Assembly (NCBI GenBank): GCA_017450435.1
Contig: JAFSTO010000056.1
Span: 62,001 to 126,000 of the forward strand
Length of the DNA: 64,000 nt
Direction: 5' to 3'
Origin: Paludibacteraceae bacterium
GTDB taxonomy: Bacteria; Bacteroidota; Bacteroidia; Bacteroidales; Paludibacteraceae
Part shown: one piece after another, positions 41,674 to 48,484 of the stretch
How the letters are laid out: each line of letters begins with the position of its first letter
How positions within the stretch are numbered: position 1 is the first letter of the stretch
The notes under the pieces: generated by a model
What the model was told of the DNA's origin: nothing
Seen by the model: the letters and a program-made list of their open reading frames with translations, nothing else
Database searches by the model: none
Position numbers and translations under genes: made by a program

Positions 41674-42368
41674 CAAACGGCAAGCTCGATATAGGTGACA
41701 GAGTACGTATTAAGGACGATTTGAACTCATTATATCCGCACTCCGCATGGTATCGTGAACAGATGTCTCTCAATACGGGTATCGTGGTAGGCGTATCTCC
41801 TACACACTATATGGTTGCTATTGGGACTGCTACTTATGAGTGCCGAGAGTTGGAATTAGCAGAAAAGACAATATCTAACAAGAAAATATATTCACACCAT
41901 GAGTTATGCCTGCTTGCAGCCGAATGGCTTTTCAAAAGGGGGAACAAAGGTTCATGGCGCAGTTGCAATTATGTTGCGGTTGAGGTGAATACAGTCAGCA
42001 GTATTATTTGCGATGTATTGGGTTGGGGAGGCACAGACGGAGTACAGATTGAGTGTAAGGTGTCGCGTTCTGATTTTCTTGCCGACAAGAGAAAACAACA
42101 CAGACAAGAGCCGTCCAAAGATATGGGCGCGTACAGATATTTTTGCTGTCCGCAGGGTATCATCAAACCCAAAGACCTCCCTACAAACTGGGGGCTGCTC
42201 TATGAGGTAAATGGCGAGATACGATTGATAGTAGAAGCAAAAGAGATAGAGGGAGCGCATTGTCCTGAATTAGCAGTTGTCAGTTCGGTAATGCGAAGAG
42301 AGGGTATCAAACCTCAAGTTTTTGATTATAGAGGACAAAACACAACGATTAAACACAAATCAAAATAA
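41670..42368 (+). CDS. PD-(D/E)XK nuclease-like protein (MmcB-like)
   Basis: The 232-residue protein has an N-terminal KOW/SH3-like part (LDIGDRVRIKDDLNS) and a C-terminal PD-(D/E)XK core: VAVEVNTVSSII, VQIECKVSRSDFLADKRK with Glu and Lys of the motif, then YRYFCCPQGIIKPKDLP. It resembles MmcB/VRR-type repair nucleases. Role in phage DNA repair or recombination is inferred. Confidence 0.65.
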   Translation: MTNGKLDIGDRVRIKDDLNSLYPHSAWYREQMSLNTGIVVGVSPTHYMVAIGTATYECRELELAEKTISNKKIYSHHELCLLAAEWLFKRGNKGSWRSCNYVAVEVNTVSSIICDVLGWGGTDGVQIECKVSRSDFLADKRKQHRQEPSKDMGAYRYFCCPQGIIKPKDLPTNWGLLYEVNGEIRLIVEAKEIEGAHCPELAVVSSVMRREGIKPQVFDYRGQNTTIKHKSK

Positions 42369-42369
42369 T

Positions 42370-42777
42370 ATGCCACAAATAAGAACATCACTTGCCGGAA
42401 TGAAACGGCAGATATGGAGGAAAAACCTACATGGATTTTTCACGGTTAATGGACTTGGGCGTGCCATAACAGACAAAGAGGTACGCAGGGTTGTAAACTA
42501 TGCAATCGCTAATGGTTATGAGTGGGCGGAGGACATTGAGGACTATGAGGTAGATGTACTTTTGGGACTGAAACAAGAGTTTGAAGCCGAATGTTTGTAC
42601 GCAAATGGAGATTTCAAAAAGGGTCAGGTCTATCAGATAGAGTATGTAAAGAACTCACCGCAGCAAGGCGAACCATATCGGATATGTCTGAATAAAGAGA
42701 AAGGAATATACATATATATGAGCGTAGGTATATTCGGCGATGACAAACATGTCGCTATATTCAAAATCAAAAAATAG
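42370..42777 (+). CDS. Phage protein of unknown function
   Basis: The 135-residue protein (start MPQIRTSLAG) has a helix-turn-helix-like N-terminal part (TDKEVRRVVNYAIANGYEW) and a beta-rich C-terminus (GQVYQIEYVKNS). It begins 1 bp after the MmcB-like gene. No family recognised. Confidence 0.5.
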   Translation: MPQIRTSLAGMKRQIWRKNLHGFFTVNGLGRAITDKEVRRVVNYAIANGYEWAEDIEDYEVDVLLGLKQEFEAECLYANGDFKKGQVYQIEYVKNSPQQGEPYRICLNKEKGIYIYMSVGIFGDDKHVAIFKIKK

Positions 42778-42784
42778 ATAAAAG

Positions 42785-42928
42785 ATGACTTCTCACATTG
42801 AAACAATCAAATGCCCTAATTGCGGCAGTATTGAAAGCGCACAAGTGGAACATACCCAACCTTTCTATAACTACACACATCAATGTAATAAGTGCGGTTA
42901 CATAATTACAGAAAGCGAGTGGGAATAA
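42785..42928 (+). CDS. Small zinc-ribbon protein
   Basis: This 47-residue ORF has CPNCG at the start and CNKCG towards the end, a classical two-knuckle zinc ribbon that binds DNA, RNA or protein. It is translated right after the upstream gene (7-bp gap). Confidence 0.65.
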   Translation: MTSHIETIKCPNCGSIESAQVEHTQPFYNYTHQCNKCGYIITESEWE

Positions 42929-42944
42929 ATAAAGGAGGCAAACA

Positions 42945-43124
42945 ATGAAAAGGTTATTGAGATATTTAGTATGTATCTTATGGGAAGGGCAACACGAATA
43001 TAAGGCGATAGCACCCGGTCGTGATGTTAGCGAAATAGTATATGAGTGCAAGAGATGTGGACACAGGGAAACATTTTGGCACCCATACAACGGACTGCCG
43101 AAAGCAAAAGGACACGAGCAATGA
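42945..43124 (+). CDS. Small protein with single CxxC knuckle
   Basis: The 59-residue product MKRLLRYLVCILWEGQHEYK... has CKRCG in its C-terminal part, and an initial hydrophobic stretch. AAAGGAGG precedes the start. Function unknown; possibly partner of the zinc ribbon before it. Confidence 0.55.
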   Translation: MKRLLRYLVCILWEGQHEYKAIAPGRDVSEIVYECKRCGHRETFWHPYNGLPKAKGHEQ

Positions 43125-43264
43125 AAGTATCAGAACTTATAGAACAATTACAGCAATGTACTCCTGACAAAGAAGTCGTATTTATTACTGATGATGACGG
43201 CTTTTGTGTTGGAGAGGTTATCGGCAAAGTTATCGAATATGATGACCATGTGAGTTTATTCTAA
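43121..43264 (+). CDS. Small phage protein, 47 residues
   Basis: The frame MKVSELIEQLQQCTPDKEVVFITDDDG... overlaps the previous stop (ATGA). The opening matches a common motif of small phage proteins ('KVxELIxxLxxxxxDxxV') of unknown function. Confidence 0.6.
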   Translation: MKVSELIEQLQQCTPDKEVVFITDDDGFCVGEVIGKVIEYDDHVSLF

Positions 43265-43278
43265 ATCAAATATCTGCT

Positions 43279-43560
43279 ATGATAAAACGTAAACTCCGAC
43301 TTATAGACCGCTTACTGTATTACGCATTTATATGGGTCTTTTGCTTTTTGGGTAAGCATATAAGGACAGTTTATGTCTATCAATCGCGACCACGAAAAAG
43401 AGTTCTTTCATATAAGTATGGGAACGGGTGGAAATATCAGAAAAGCAGATATAAGGGAGTGCGATATGGAAAACAAGTCTATTGTCGGTATTGTGGCAAA
43501 GTATTAGAACCATATCACAATGACCCATTCGCAAAAGAAATACTCAACAAAACAAATTAG
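43279..43560 (+). CDS. Small basic phage protein, possibly membrane-linked
   Basis: The 93-residue protein has a hydrophobic N-terminal segment (RLLYYAFIWVFCFLG, about 11-25), a strongly basic middle (SRPRKRVLSYKYGNGWKYQKSRYKG) and CRYCGK. It may insert in the membrane or bind nucleic acid. Unknown family. Confidence 0.5.
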   Translation: MIKRKLRLIDRLLYYAFIWVFCFLGKHIRTVYVYQSRPRKRVLSYKYGNGWKYQKSRYKGVRYGKQVYCRYCGKVLEPYHNDPFAKEILNKTN

Positions 43561-43641
43561 GGCGTATCAGATATTAGTAAACACTCCACTTACATAAACG
43601 CCCATGTAAGAGAGGTGTACAACAACTAAAATTTTACAATT

Positions 43642-44064
43642 ATGATTTTCTATGAAATCAAAGCAAACTATCAGCGTCAGACAGGCGAGGATAATCCGGG
43701 TAGCGTAAGCGAAACCTACTTGGTGGAGGGGATAACACCGAGCGATGTTGAAAAGCGTCTTTTGGACGAAATCAAGCCGCTTATCTTCGGAAATTTTGAA
43801 GTGCCGGGCATACGCAAGCGCAACTTCTTCGACATCTATCCCGCAGAAAGCGAAGCAGACCACTGGTATGAGGGCAAGGTGGAAATGATAACCGTTGAAG
43901 AAAACGGGGCAGAGAAACGGCGAGCAGTGAATATCCTCGTGCAGGCTGACACCGTGGAGGATGCAGTATCTTCGCTCAAAAAGAACCTCGGCAACTATGA
44001 CAGCGAGATTATCGGCGTGAAGAAATCGGCTATAATTGACATCTTGCGTGCAACGGAGGATTGA
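43642..44064 (+). CDS. DUF4494 family protein
   Basis: The 140-residue protein matches DUF4494, a Bacteroidetes family frequent in phages: YEIKANYQRQTGEDNPGSVSETYLVEGITPSDVEKRL, followed by FFDIYPAESEADHWYEGKVEMIT and an Ala/Val-rich VQADTVEDAVSSL. Function unknown. Its presence supports a Bacteroidales phage. Stop codon overlaps the region before dut. Confidence 0.8.
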   Translation: MIFYEIKANYQRQTGEDNPGSVSETYLVEGITPSDVEKRLLDEIKPLIFGNFEVPGIRKRNFFDIYPAESEADHWYEGKVEMITVEENGAEKRRAVNILVQADTVEDAVSSLKKNLGNYDSEIIGVKKSAIIDILRATED

Positions 44065-44066
44065 TT

Positions 44067-44492
44067 ATGCAGGTACGTTTCAAGAAACTCGCTGAAAACG
44101 CAGTTCTCCCGTCATACGCTCACGACACCGATGCAGGACTTGACCTTGTAGCCACAAGCGTGGAGTATAAAGCGGGTAGAGAGTTGTATGTCGTGGGGTT
44201 TGGCATAGCAGTGGAGATACCGAAAGGGTATGTCGGTATGCTGTTCCCGCGCTCATCTATCAGCAGGACATCTTTGTTTCTTGCCAATTCGGTCGGTGTA
44301 ATAGACAGCGGCTACAGAGGAGAGATAAGGGCGCATTTCAGACACAATGGGACAGATGGCAGTCTGTATCATGTAGGAGATAGGGCGGCGCAACTCATCA
44401 TAATGCCTTACCCGTCTATCGAAGTTGTAGAAGCCGATGAACTGACACAGACAGATAGGGCGGACGGAGGGTTTGGCTCAAGTGGTAGATGA
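44067..44492 (+). CDS. dut: dUTP diphosphatase
   Basis: The 141-residue enzyme contains the five trimeric dUTPase motifs: AHDTDAGLDL, PRSS, GVIDSGYRGEI, GDRAAQLIIMP and the C-terminal RADGGFGSSGR. It breaks dUTP to dUMP and keeps uracil out of phage DNA. The ATG at 44067 is preferred to an in-frame TTG two codons upstream. A terminator follows. Confidence 0.95.
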   Translation: MQVRFKKLAENAVLPSYAHDTDAGLDLVATSVEYKAGRELYVVGFGIAVEIPKGYVGMLFPRSSISRTSLFLANSVGVIDSGYRGEIRAHFRHNGTDGSLYHVGDRAAQLIIMPYPSIEVVEADELTQTDRADGGFGSSGR

Positions 44493-44515
44493 AAGCCGCA
44501 ACCGAATAGAAACTA

Positions 44516-44548
44516 AAAAGCACTCAACCTAATAGGCTGGGTGCTTTT
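44516..44548. terminator. Bidirectional terminator between dut and the HTH gene
   Basis: AAAAGCACTCAACCT and AGGCTGGGTGCTTTT form a 15-bp stem (two G-U) with a 3-base loop. A and T ends on each side make it work in both directions. Confidence 0.85.
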
Positions 44549-44583
44549 GCATAATACAACTCTATAACCCTCGTAAGATTGTA

Positions 44584-45051
44584 TTATTTCCTTTTCTTCT
44601 TCCCCTTTTCTTCCTCTTCGTATGTGAACAGGTCGAATATGGTTATTCCGAGCGCATCTGCTATTTCGCACATACGCTGATATGTTGGATTGCCATTCTT
44701 GAGCATAACGGAGAAAGCAACAGTAGTAACGCCTATCTTCTGCGCTACTTCCTGTTTCTGCAAACCGCTACGAGCAATAGCACCGTTGATGTCAAGAACT
44801 AACCGTCCTTTGTCTTCGGGAGCAGGCGGCTGTACAACGATGCCGTTTTTTGTGATAGGCTCATCATCAAAAAACTCGCTTATAGAACAGCCCAACACAT
44901 CTGCTATTTTGCGGAGAGTAGCGACCTGCATACTATTAGTATCACGGCTCTTGGCAATCATTACATCAAGCGTTTTTTCATGCTTGCCTAACAATTTGCT
45001 CACCTCTTTTACAGTGAACCCGTACTTATGAATTACACCTACTACATTCAT
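44584..45051 (-). CDS. Tandem helix-turn-helix (XRE) regulator
   Basis: From MNVVGVIHKYG the protein has 155 residues with two XRE-type domains: TVKEVSKLLGKHEKTLDVMIAKS...LRKIADVLGCSISEFF and, after a linker, LQKQEVAQKIGVTTVAFSVMLKNG...MCEIADALGITIFDLF. The start is set by the promoter (TTTG 45104-45107, TACCTTTG 45076-45083, minus strand), which would cut off the longer upstream frame. It is the only leftward gene in the phage body and diverges from promoter-repeat copy 3, so it may control it. Confidence 0.8.
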   Translation of the reverse strand: MNVVGVIHKYGFTVKEVSKLLGKHEKTLDVMIAKSRDTNSMQVATLRKIADVLGCSISEFFDDEPITKNGIVVQPPAPEDKGRLVLDINGAIARSGLQKQEVAQKIGVTTVAFSVMLKNGNPTYQRMCEIADALGITIFDLFTYEEEEKGKKKRK

Positions 45052-45075
45052 ATAATTAGTTATTGAAATACGCTG

Positions 45076-45107
45076 CAAAGGTACAAAAAATAAAGTAAAC
45101 AGCCAAA
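45076..45107 (-). promoter_or_regulatory. Promoter of the tandem-HTH regulator
   Basis: On the minus strand TTTG, 20 bp, TACCTTTG; 25 bp before the ATG at 45051. Confidence 0.8.
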
Positions 45108-45189
45108 AAAACAATATAAAAATATAACCTTTTCAAGTATTCTTATATAAAATTGTTTGTAAAAACGACTAACAAAAATAAAAACTTTA

Positions 45190-45402
45190 TTTTTTTGAAA
45201 AAATTTTTCATATTATACAATGTTCATTTATAGCGTTTTATGATTTTACTTAAAAAAATTTATAAAAAAGTTATCTAAAAATTTGCATGTTTCAAAAATT
45301 AGTATTACCTTTGCAGTGCGAAATTAAAACAACACTTTAATTTCATATAAATAATGTACAATGTTTAATTTATTAAATGCACAATGTTATGAAAACTTTG
45401 AA
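45190..45402 (+). repeat. Promoter-leader repeat, copy 3
   Basis: TTTG (45282-45285), TACCTTTG (45306-45313) and hairpin GAAATTAAA/TTTAATTTC (45320-45344); near-identical to copies at 19851 and 31517. Confidence 0.9.
45282..45313 (+). promoter_or_regulatory. Promoter within repeat copy 3
   Basis: TTTG, 20 bp, TACCTTTG. Drives the amidoligase-amidotransferase pair. Confidence 0.8.
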
Positions 45403-46341
45403 CGAACAAATCACCGAAATCATCAACGGTCAGAAATCGAAAAGCGCAAAGCGTCAAGAACTGATTAAGTTAGGTCTGACAAATCTCGATGTCCGCGTAC
45501 TCTTTAAGATGAGCGGCGTAGAAGCCGATGCAAACGCACCTGAACCTCGCAGGCGCGAGGCGCGTAACACGCTCGCACGTATCATTAGCAAATATACGTT
45601 TGGCGTAGAAATAGAGTGTTTTAACGCACCTCGTACAAACTTGCTAAACGCTGCTGCTGCAAACGGTCTTCAAATGCAGTCTGAAGGTTACAATCACAGA
45701 GACAACCGCCGCTACTATAAACTTGTAAGCGATGCAAGCATAAGCGGTAACGACCCTGTAGAGTGCGTTTCACCTATTCTCAAAGGCAACGCAGGCGGTT
45801 TCAACTCTCTCAAATCATGCTGCACGGCTCTTAACTCAATAGGTGCAAGAGTAAATACCTCAACAGGCTTGCATGTACACGTAGGGGGGGTATTACCGAA
45901 ATGCAGTATATAAACACTTTCGTAAACTACTATTACCTTGAGAATATAATAGATAGTTTCATGGCACAAAGCCGCCGTGACAACAGATATGCAGCGGCTC
46001 TTCATTACACAGTGCAAAGAGGCAACGTCAGAGTTTCGCAACTCTTAAGCGCACAAAGCATAGATGATGTATATGTTGCTTTCAATGGCGACCGCTACTA
46101 TAAAATAAACGTCTGCTCTTGGCGGCGGCACAACACAATAGAGTTTCGTCAGCATGGCGGCACTACCAATTATGAGAAAATACAAAAGTGGGCTACATTC
46201 TGCTTAAAACTCGTTGCTTGGTCAGCCGAAAACAGACTGACAGCCGAAATACGCAGCATAAACGAAATACCTTTTTTGACAGCCGCCGAAAAACGCTATT
46301 TCACGAATCGCGCAAATCAAATTGCAGGGGCTAACGAATAA
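45389..46341 (+). CDS. Amidoligase (COOH-NH2 ligase), frameshifted at a G7 tract
   Basis: The gene starts MKTLNEQITEIINGQ and has the signatures YTFGVEIEC and GLHVHVG of the glutamine-synthetase-like amidoligase family (PF12224). It then loses frame at G7 (45884-45890); with 8 Gs it continues GGITEMQYINTFVNYYYLENI and ends with NTIEFRQHGGT and NRANQIAG, total about 317 residues. Amidoligases join carboxyl and amino groups of peptides using ATP. The neighbouring class II amidotransferase is a known partner in this family. Off in this sequence. Confidence 0.8.
45884..45890 (+). repeat. G7 tract (TAG7) in amidoligase gene
   Basis: CGTA-G7-TATT; 8 Gs would restore GLHVHVGGGITEM. Confidence 0.9.
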
Positions 46342-46393
46342 AGCCCTTGCAATATCGAAAATCTTTTGTTTAACGAATTAAAATTATACAACT

Positions 46394-46894
46394 ATGTGTG
46401 TTATTATACATAAACCCGCAGGCGTTCAAATGCCGCAATTACATATTCTTGAATCGTGTTTTTTACGCAATCGTGACGGTATAGGTTTTTGCACCTCGTC
46501 CGGCAAATCGTGGCACGGTATGAGTTTTTATAAATTCTTGTCTGAACTTGGTAAGACAGATGACAGTGAAGAAATCATTATACACTTTCGCTGGGCAACA
46601 CACGGCTCGGTATCACGCAAAAACTGCCACCCTTTTTATGACAAAGAGCATGATATATGGTTTGCTCACAACGGCGTTTTACCGATACGTCCAACAAAAG
46701 ACCGCACCGACAGTGAGACGTTCTTCAGAGACAGGTTTATTCCTCTCCTTGATGCGTATGAATAACTATGGGACTGGGTTAATGTAGAACGTGGCATGTC
46801 AAGGTTTATCTTTATGCACGGCAAAGAGGTAAAGAGACTTGGCACATGGCATAACTTTGCAGACTGCTATTTCTCAAATATGAACTGGGCATAA
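46394..46894 (+). CDS. Class II glutamine amidotransferase, interrupted by an in-frame TAA
   Basis: The protein opens MCVIIHKPAGVQMP with the N-terminal nucleophile Cys2 of Ntn-type glutaminases, then RNRDGIGFC, HFRWATHGSVSRKNCHPF and WFAHNGVLP. The frame stops at a TAA (46763-46765) after FRDRFIPLLDAYE, but the next 42 codons (MSRFIFMHGKEVKRLGTWHN...CYFSNMNW) are the family's expected end. So it is one gene with a nonsense codon, or it needs readthrough. It probably gives ammonia to the amidoligase next to it. Confidence 0.75.
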
Positions 46895-46962
46895 CAGGCA
46901 AAAGACGGCTGTTATATGCAGCCGATTAAAGGTTTCATAACAACATTAAGTACATTATTTCG

Positions 46963-46998
46963 GGGTGTGTATCTGTGAAGATATGCACTCTTTTCTTT
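46963..46998 (+). terminator. Intrinsic terminator after the amidotransferase
   Basis: GGGTGTGTATCT and AGATATGCACTC form a 12-bp stem (three G-U) with loop GTGA, followed by TTTTCTTT. A second hairpin AAAACGGCTC/GGGCTGTTTT (47050-47073) lies behind it. Confidence 0.75.
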
Positions 46999-47089
46999 GT
47001 GTGCTTTTAAGTTACCTATCAAAGCGAAAAAATGCAGTCAAAACGTCTAAAAACGGCTCTTTCGGGCTGTTTTGCAGCGTTTGTATTGT

Positions 47090-47158
47090 GATTAAATGAA
47101 ATCACAAGTAAAACACTACTAACGAGGCATTTAAGATAAGGTATAAGATGTAATTTTG
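47090..47158 (+). promoter_or_regulatory. Late-type promoter, copy 3
   Basis: GATTAAATGAAATCACAA (47090-47107), exactly 43 bp, TAATTTTG (47151-47158), no TTTG at -33. Drives scaffold, capsid and tail genes. Confidence 0.65.
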
Positions 47159-47191
47159 TGGCGAAAATTCAAACAAAATACTGATTTACGT

Positions 47192-47953
47192 ATGAAAGAC
47201 AAAATTTTTCAAGCCCTAAAACAAGAATATCCACAACTTGGGTTAGGTGATGAGGTCTTAATGGCACGAGCCGAAGCGTTGGCAGCGACTGGGCTTGTTA
47301 CAGATGAGAACCTGAAAACCGTGGTAGCCTCACAGAAAGCCAATCTTGAGGCATTGCAAAAGTCGAATGACAAACGGGTAGCGGACGCACTCGCGAAAGC
47401 ACGTAAGGAAGCAGAAGAGGCTGCAGCAAAGGCAAGCACTCAACACGCAGCCGCTATAAAAGCAGAGCAGGACAAACTTACCGCACTCCAAAAAGAGTAC
47501 GAAGAGTTCAAGAGCAAGCATCCCGGTAACGGTGGTCAAGAGACAGGTGAGATTGAGAAACGACTCAAGGAGCAGGTGGACGCACAACTTGCAGAGGTAA
47601 ATAAGACTATCAAGTCCCTGACCGAAGCAAACAAAACCTACTCCGACCAGTTGAAGAAAATGCAGGACGAAAAGGACGCAGCCGCGAAAGCAGCCGCAGC
47701 CGCAGCCCGCAAGACACTCATCAACACCAAAGCAACAGAGGCAGGTATTCCGCAGTGGCGTATTGACGAGGGTTTTGTCATTCCAGAAGAGTATGACGAG
47801 ACGAAAATCGGCGAGGCAATGGCGGGTATCGCAGCCAACATCAAAAAGCAGATGCTCCCCGGACGTACTTCTTTCGCCCGCAGCGAGGATGTCAATGCTG
47901 CCATAAGCAAGGAGGACGCGACAAATATCGTCAAGGGTATTCTGCGCAGGTAA
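47192..47953 (+). CDS. Capsid scaffolding protein (probable)
   Basis: The 253-residue protein (start MKDKIFQALKQ; a TTG further upstream overlaps the promoter) is a long Ala/Lys/Glu coiled coil (about 45-180) followed by IPQWRIDEGFVIPEEYDE and a basic C-terminal end (IVKGILRR), the typical layout of phage scaffolds, whose C-terminus binds the capsid protein. Position upstream of the capsid gene supports it. Confidence 0.75.
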   Translation: MKDKIFQALKQEYPQLGLGDEVLMARAEALAATGLVTDENLKTVVASQKANLEALQKSNDKRVADALAKARKEAEEAAAKASTQHAAAIKAEQDKLTALQKEYEEFKSKHPGNGGQETGEIEKRLKEQVDAQLAEVNKTIKSLTEANKTYSDQLKKMQDEKDAAAKAAAAAARKTLINTKATEAGIPQWRIDEGFVIPEEYDETKIGEAMAGIAANIKKQMLPGRTSFARSEDVNAAISKEDATNIVKGILRR

Positions 47954-47988
47954 AAAAGAAAGTTTAACTCAAAAAAGTTTGTACGATT

Positions 47989-48462
47989 ATGGTAAATGTA
48001 AATTTGACCAAAGAGCGTGAGCAAGTAGTATTCGGCAAGGATTCGGTTATCATACAGAAGTACATCGCAGGTATTCCCGGCGGTCGCTCCCTTGATGTAA
48101 CCGACATCACCGATGAAGTGCTTTACGCAGGTCATCCTATCATCACAGACGGTAACGGAGGGTACAAGCCGTTAAAGGTAGTGACCAGTGAGGGTGTTAA
48201 GTCCTATGACAGTTTGCCTGACGGTTACTCCTATGCGGGTATTCTGTACCGCAGCATACTGACCAAGAAACCGTCTGCTGCAATTATGATTTCGGGCGTA
48301 GTGAACGATGCTGCCGTGGAGATTCCTTATGGAGCGCACAAGGCTGCTATCAAGTCGGCTCTGCCCACAATCATGTTCGTCAAAGACGAGGTGGCTGACT
48401 CTACCGCTGCCGCTGCTTTTACCGAGGAGAGCGCAAGTGCAAGCGAGTCGGCAAGTAACTAA
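47989..48462 (+). CDS. Head protein (decoration or stabilisation), probable
   Basis: The 157-residue protein starts MVNVNLTKEREQVVFGKDSV and is beta-rich (GHPIITDGNGGYKPLKVV, YSYAGILYRSILTKKPSA), with a Ser/Ala/Glu tail. Similar small proteins between scaffold and capsid genes are capsid decoration (lambda gpD-like). Function is inferred from location. Confidence 0.6.
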   Translation: MVNVNLTKEREQVVFGKDSVIIQKYIAGIPGGRSLDVTDITDEVLYAGHPIITDGNGGYKPLKVVTSEGVKSYDSLPDGYSYAGILYRSILTKKPSAAIMISGVVNDAAVEIPYGAHKAAIKSALPTIMFVKDEVADSTAAAAFTEESASASESASN

Positions 48463-48484
48463 TTAAAAAGAGGAGGAATAAGTT

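Noticed and set aside
17979..45890. Programmed ribosomal frameshifting at the G tracts
   Set aside because: Needed shifts differ between genes (+1, -1, or two bases) and no conserved downstream structure or slippery heptamer is seen, so one recoding mechanism would not fit all.
46394..46894. Reassigned TAA stop codon
   Set aside because: Most phage genes, including capsid and terminase genes, end properly with TAA.
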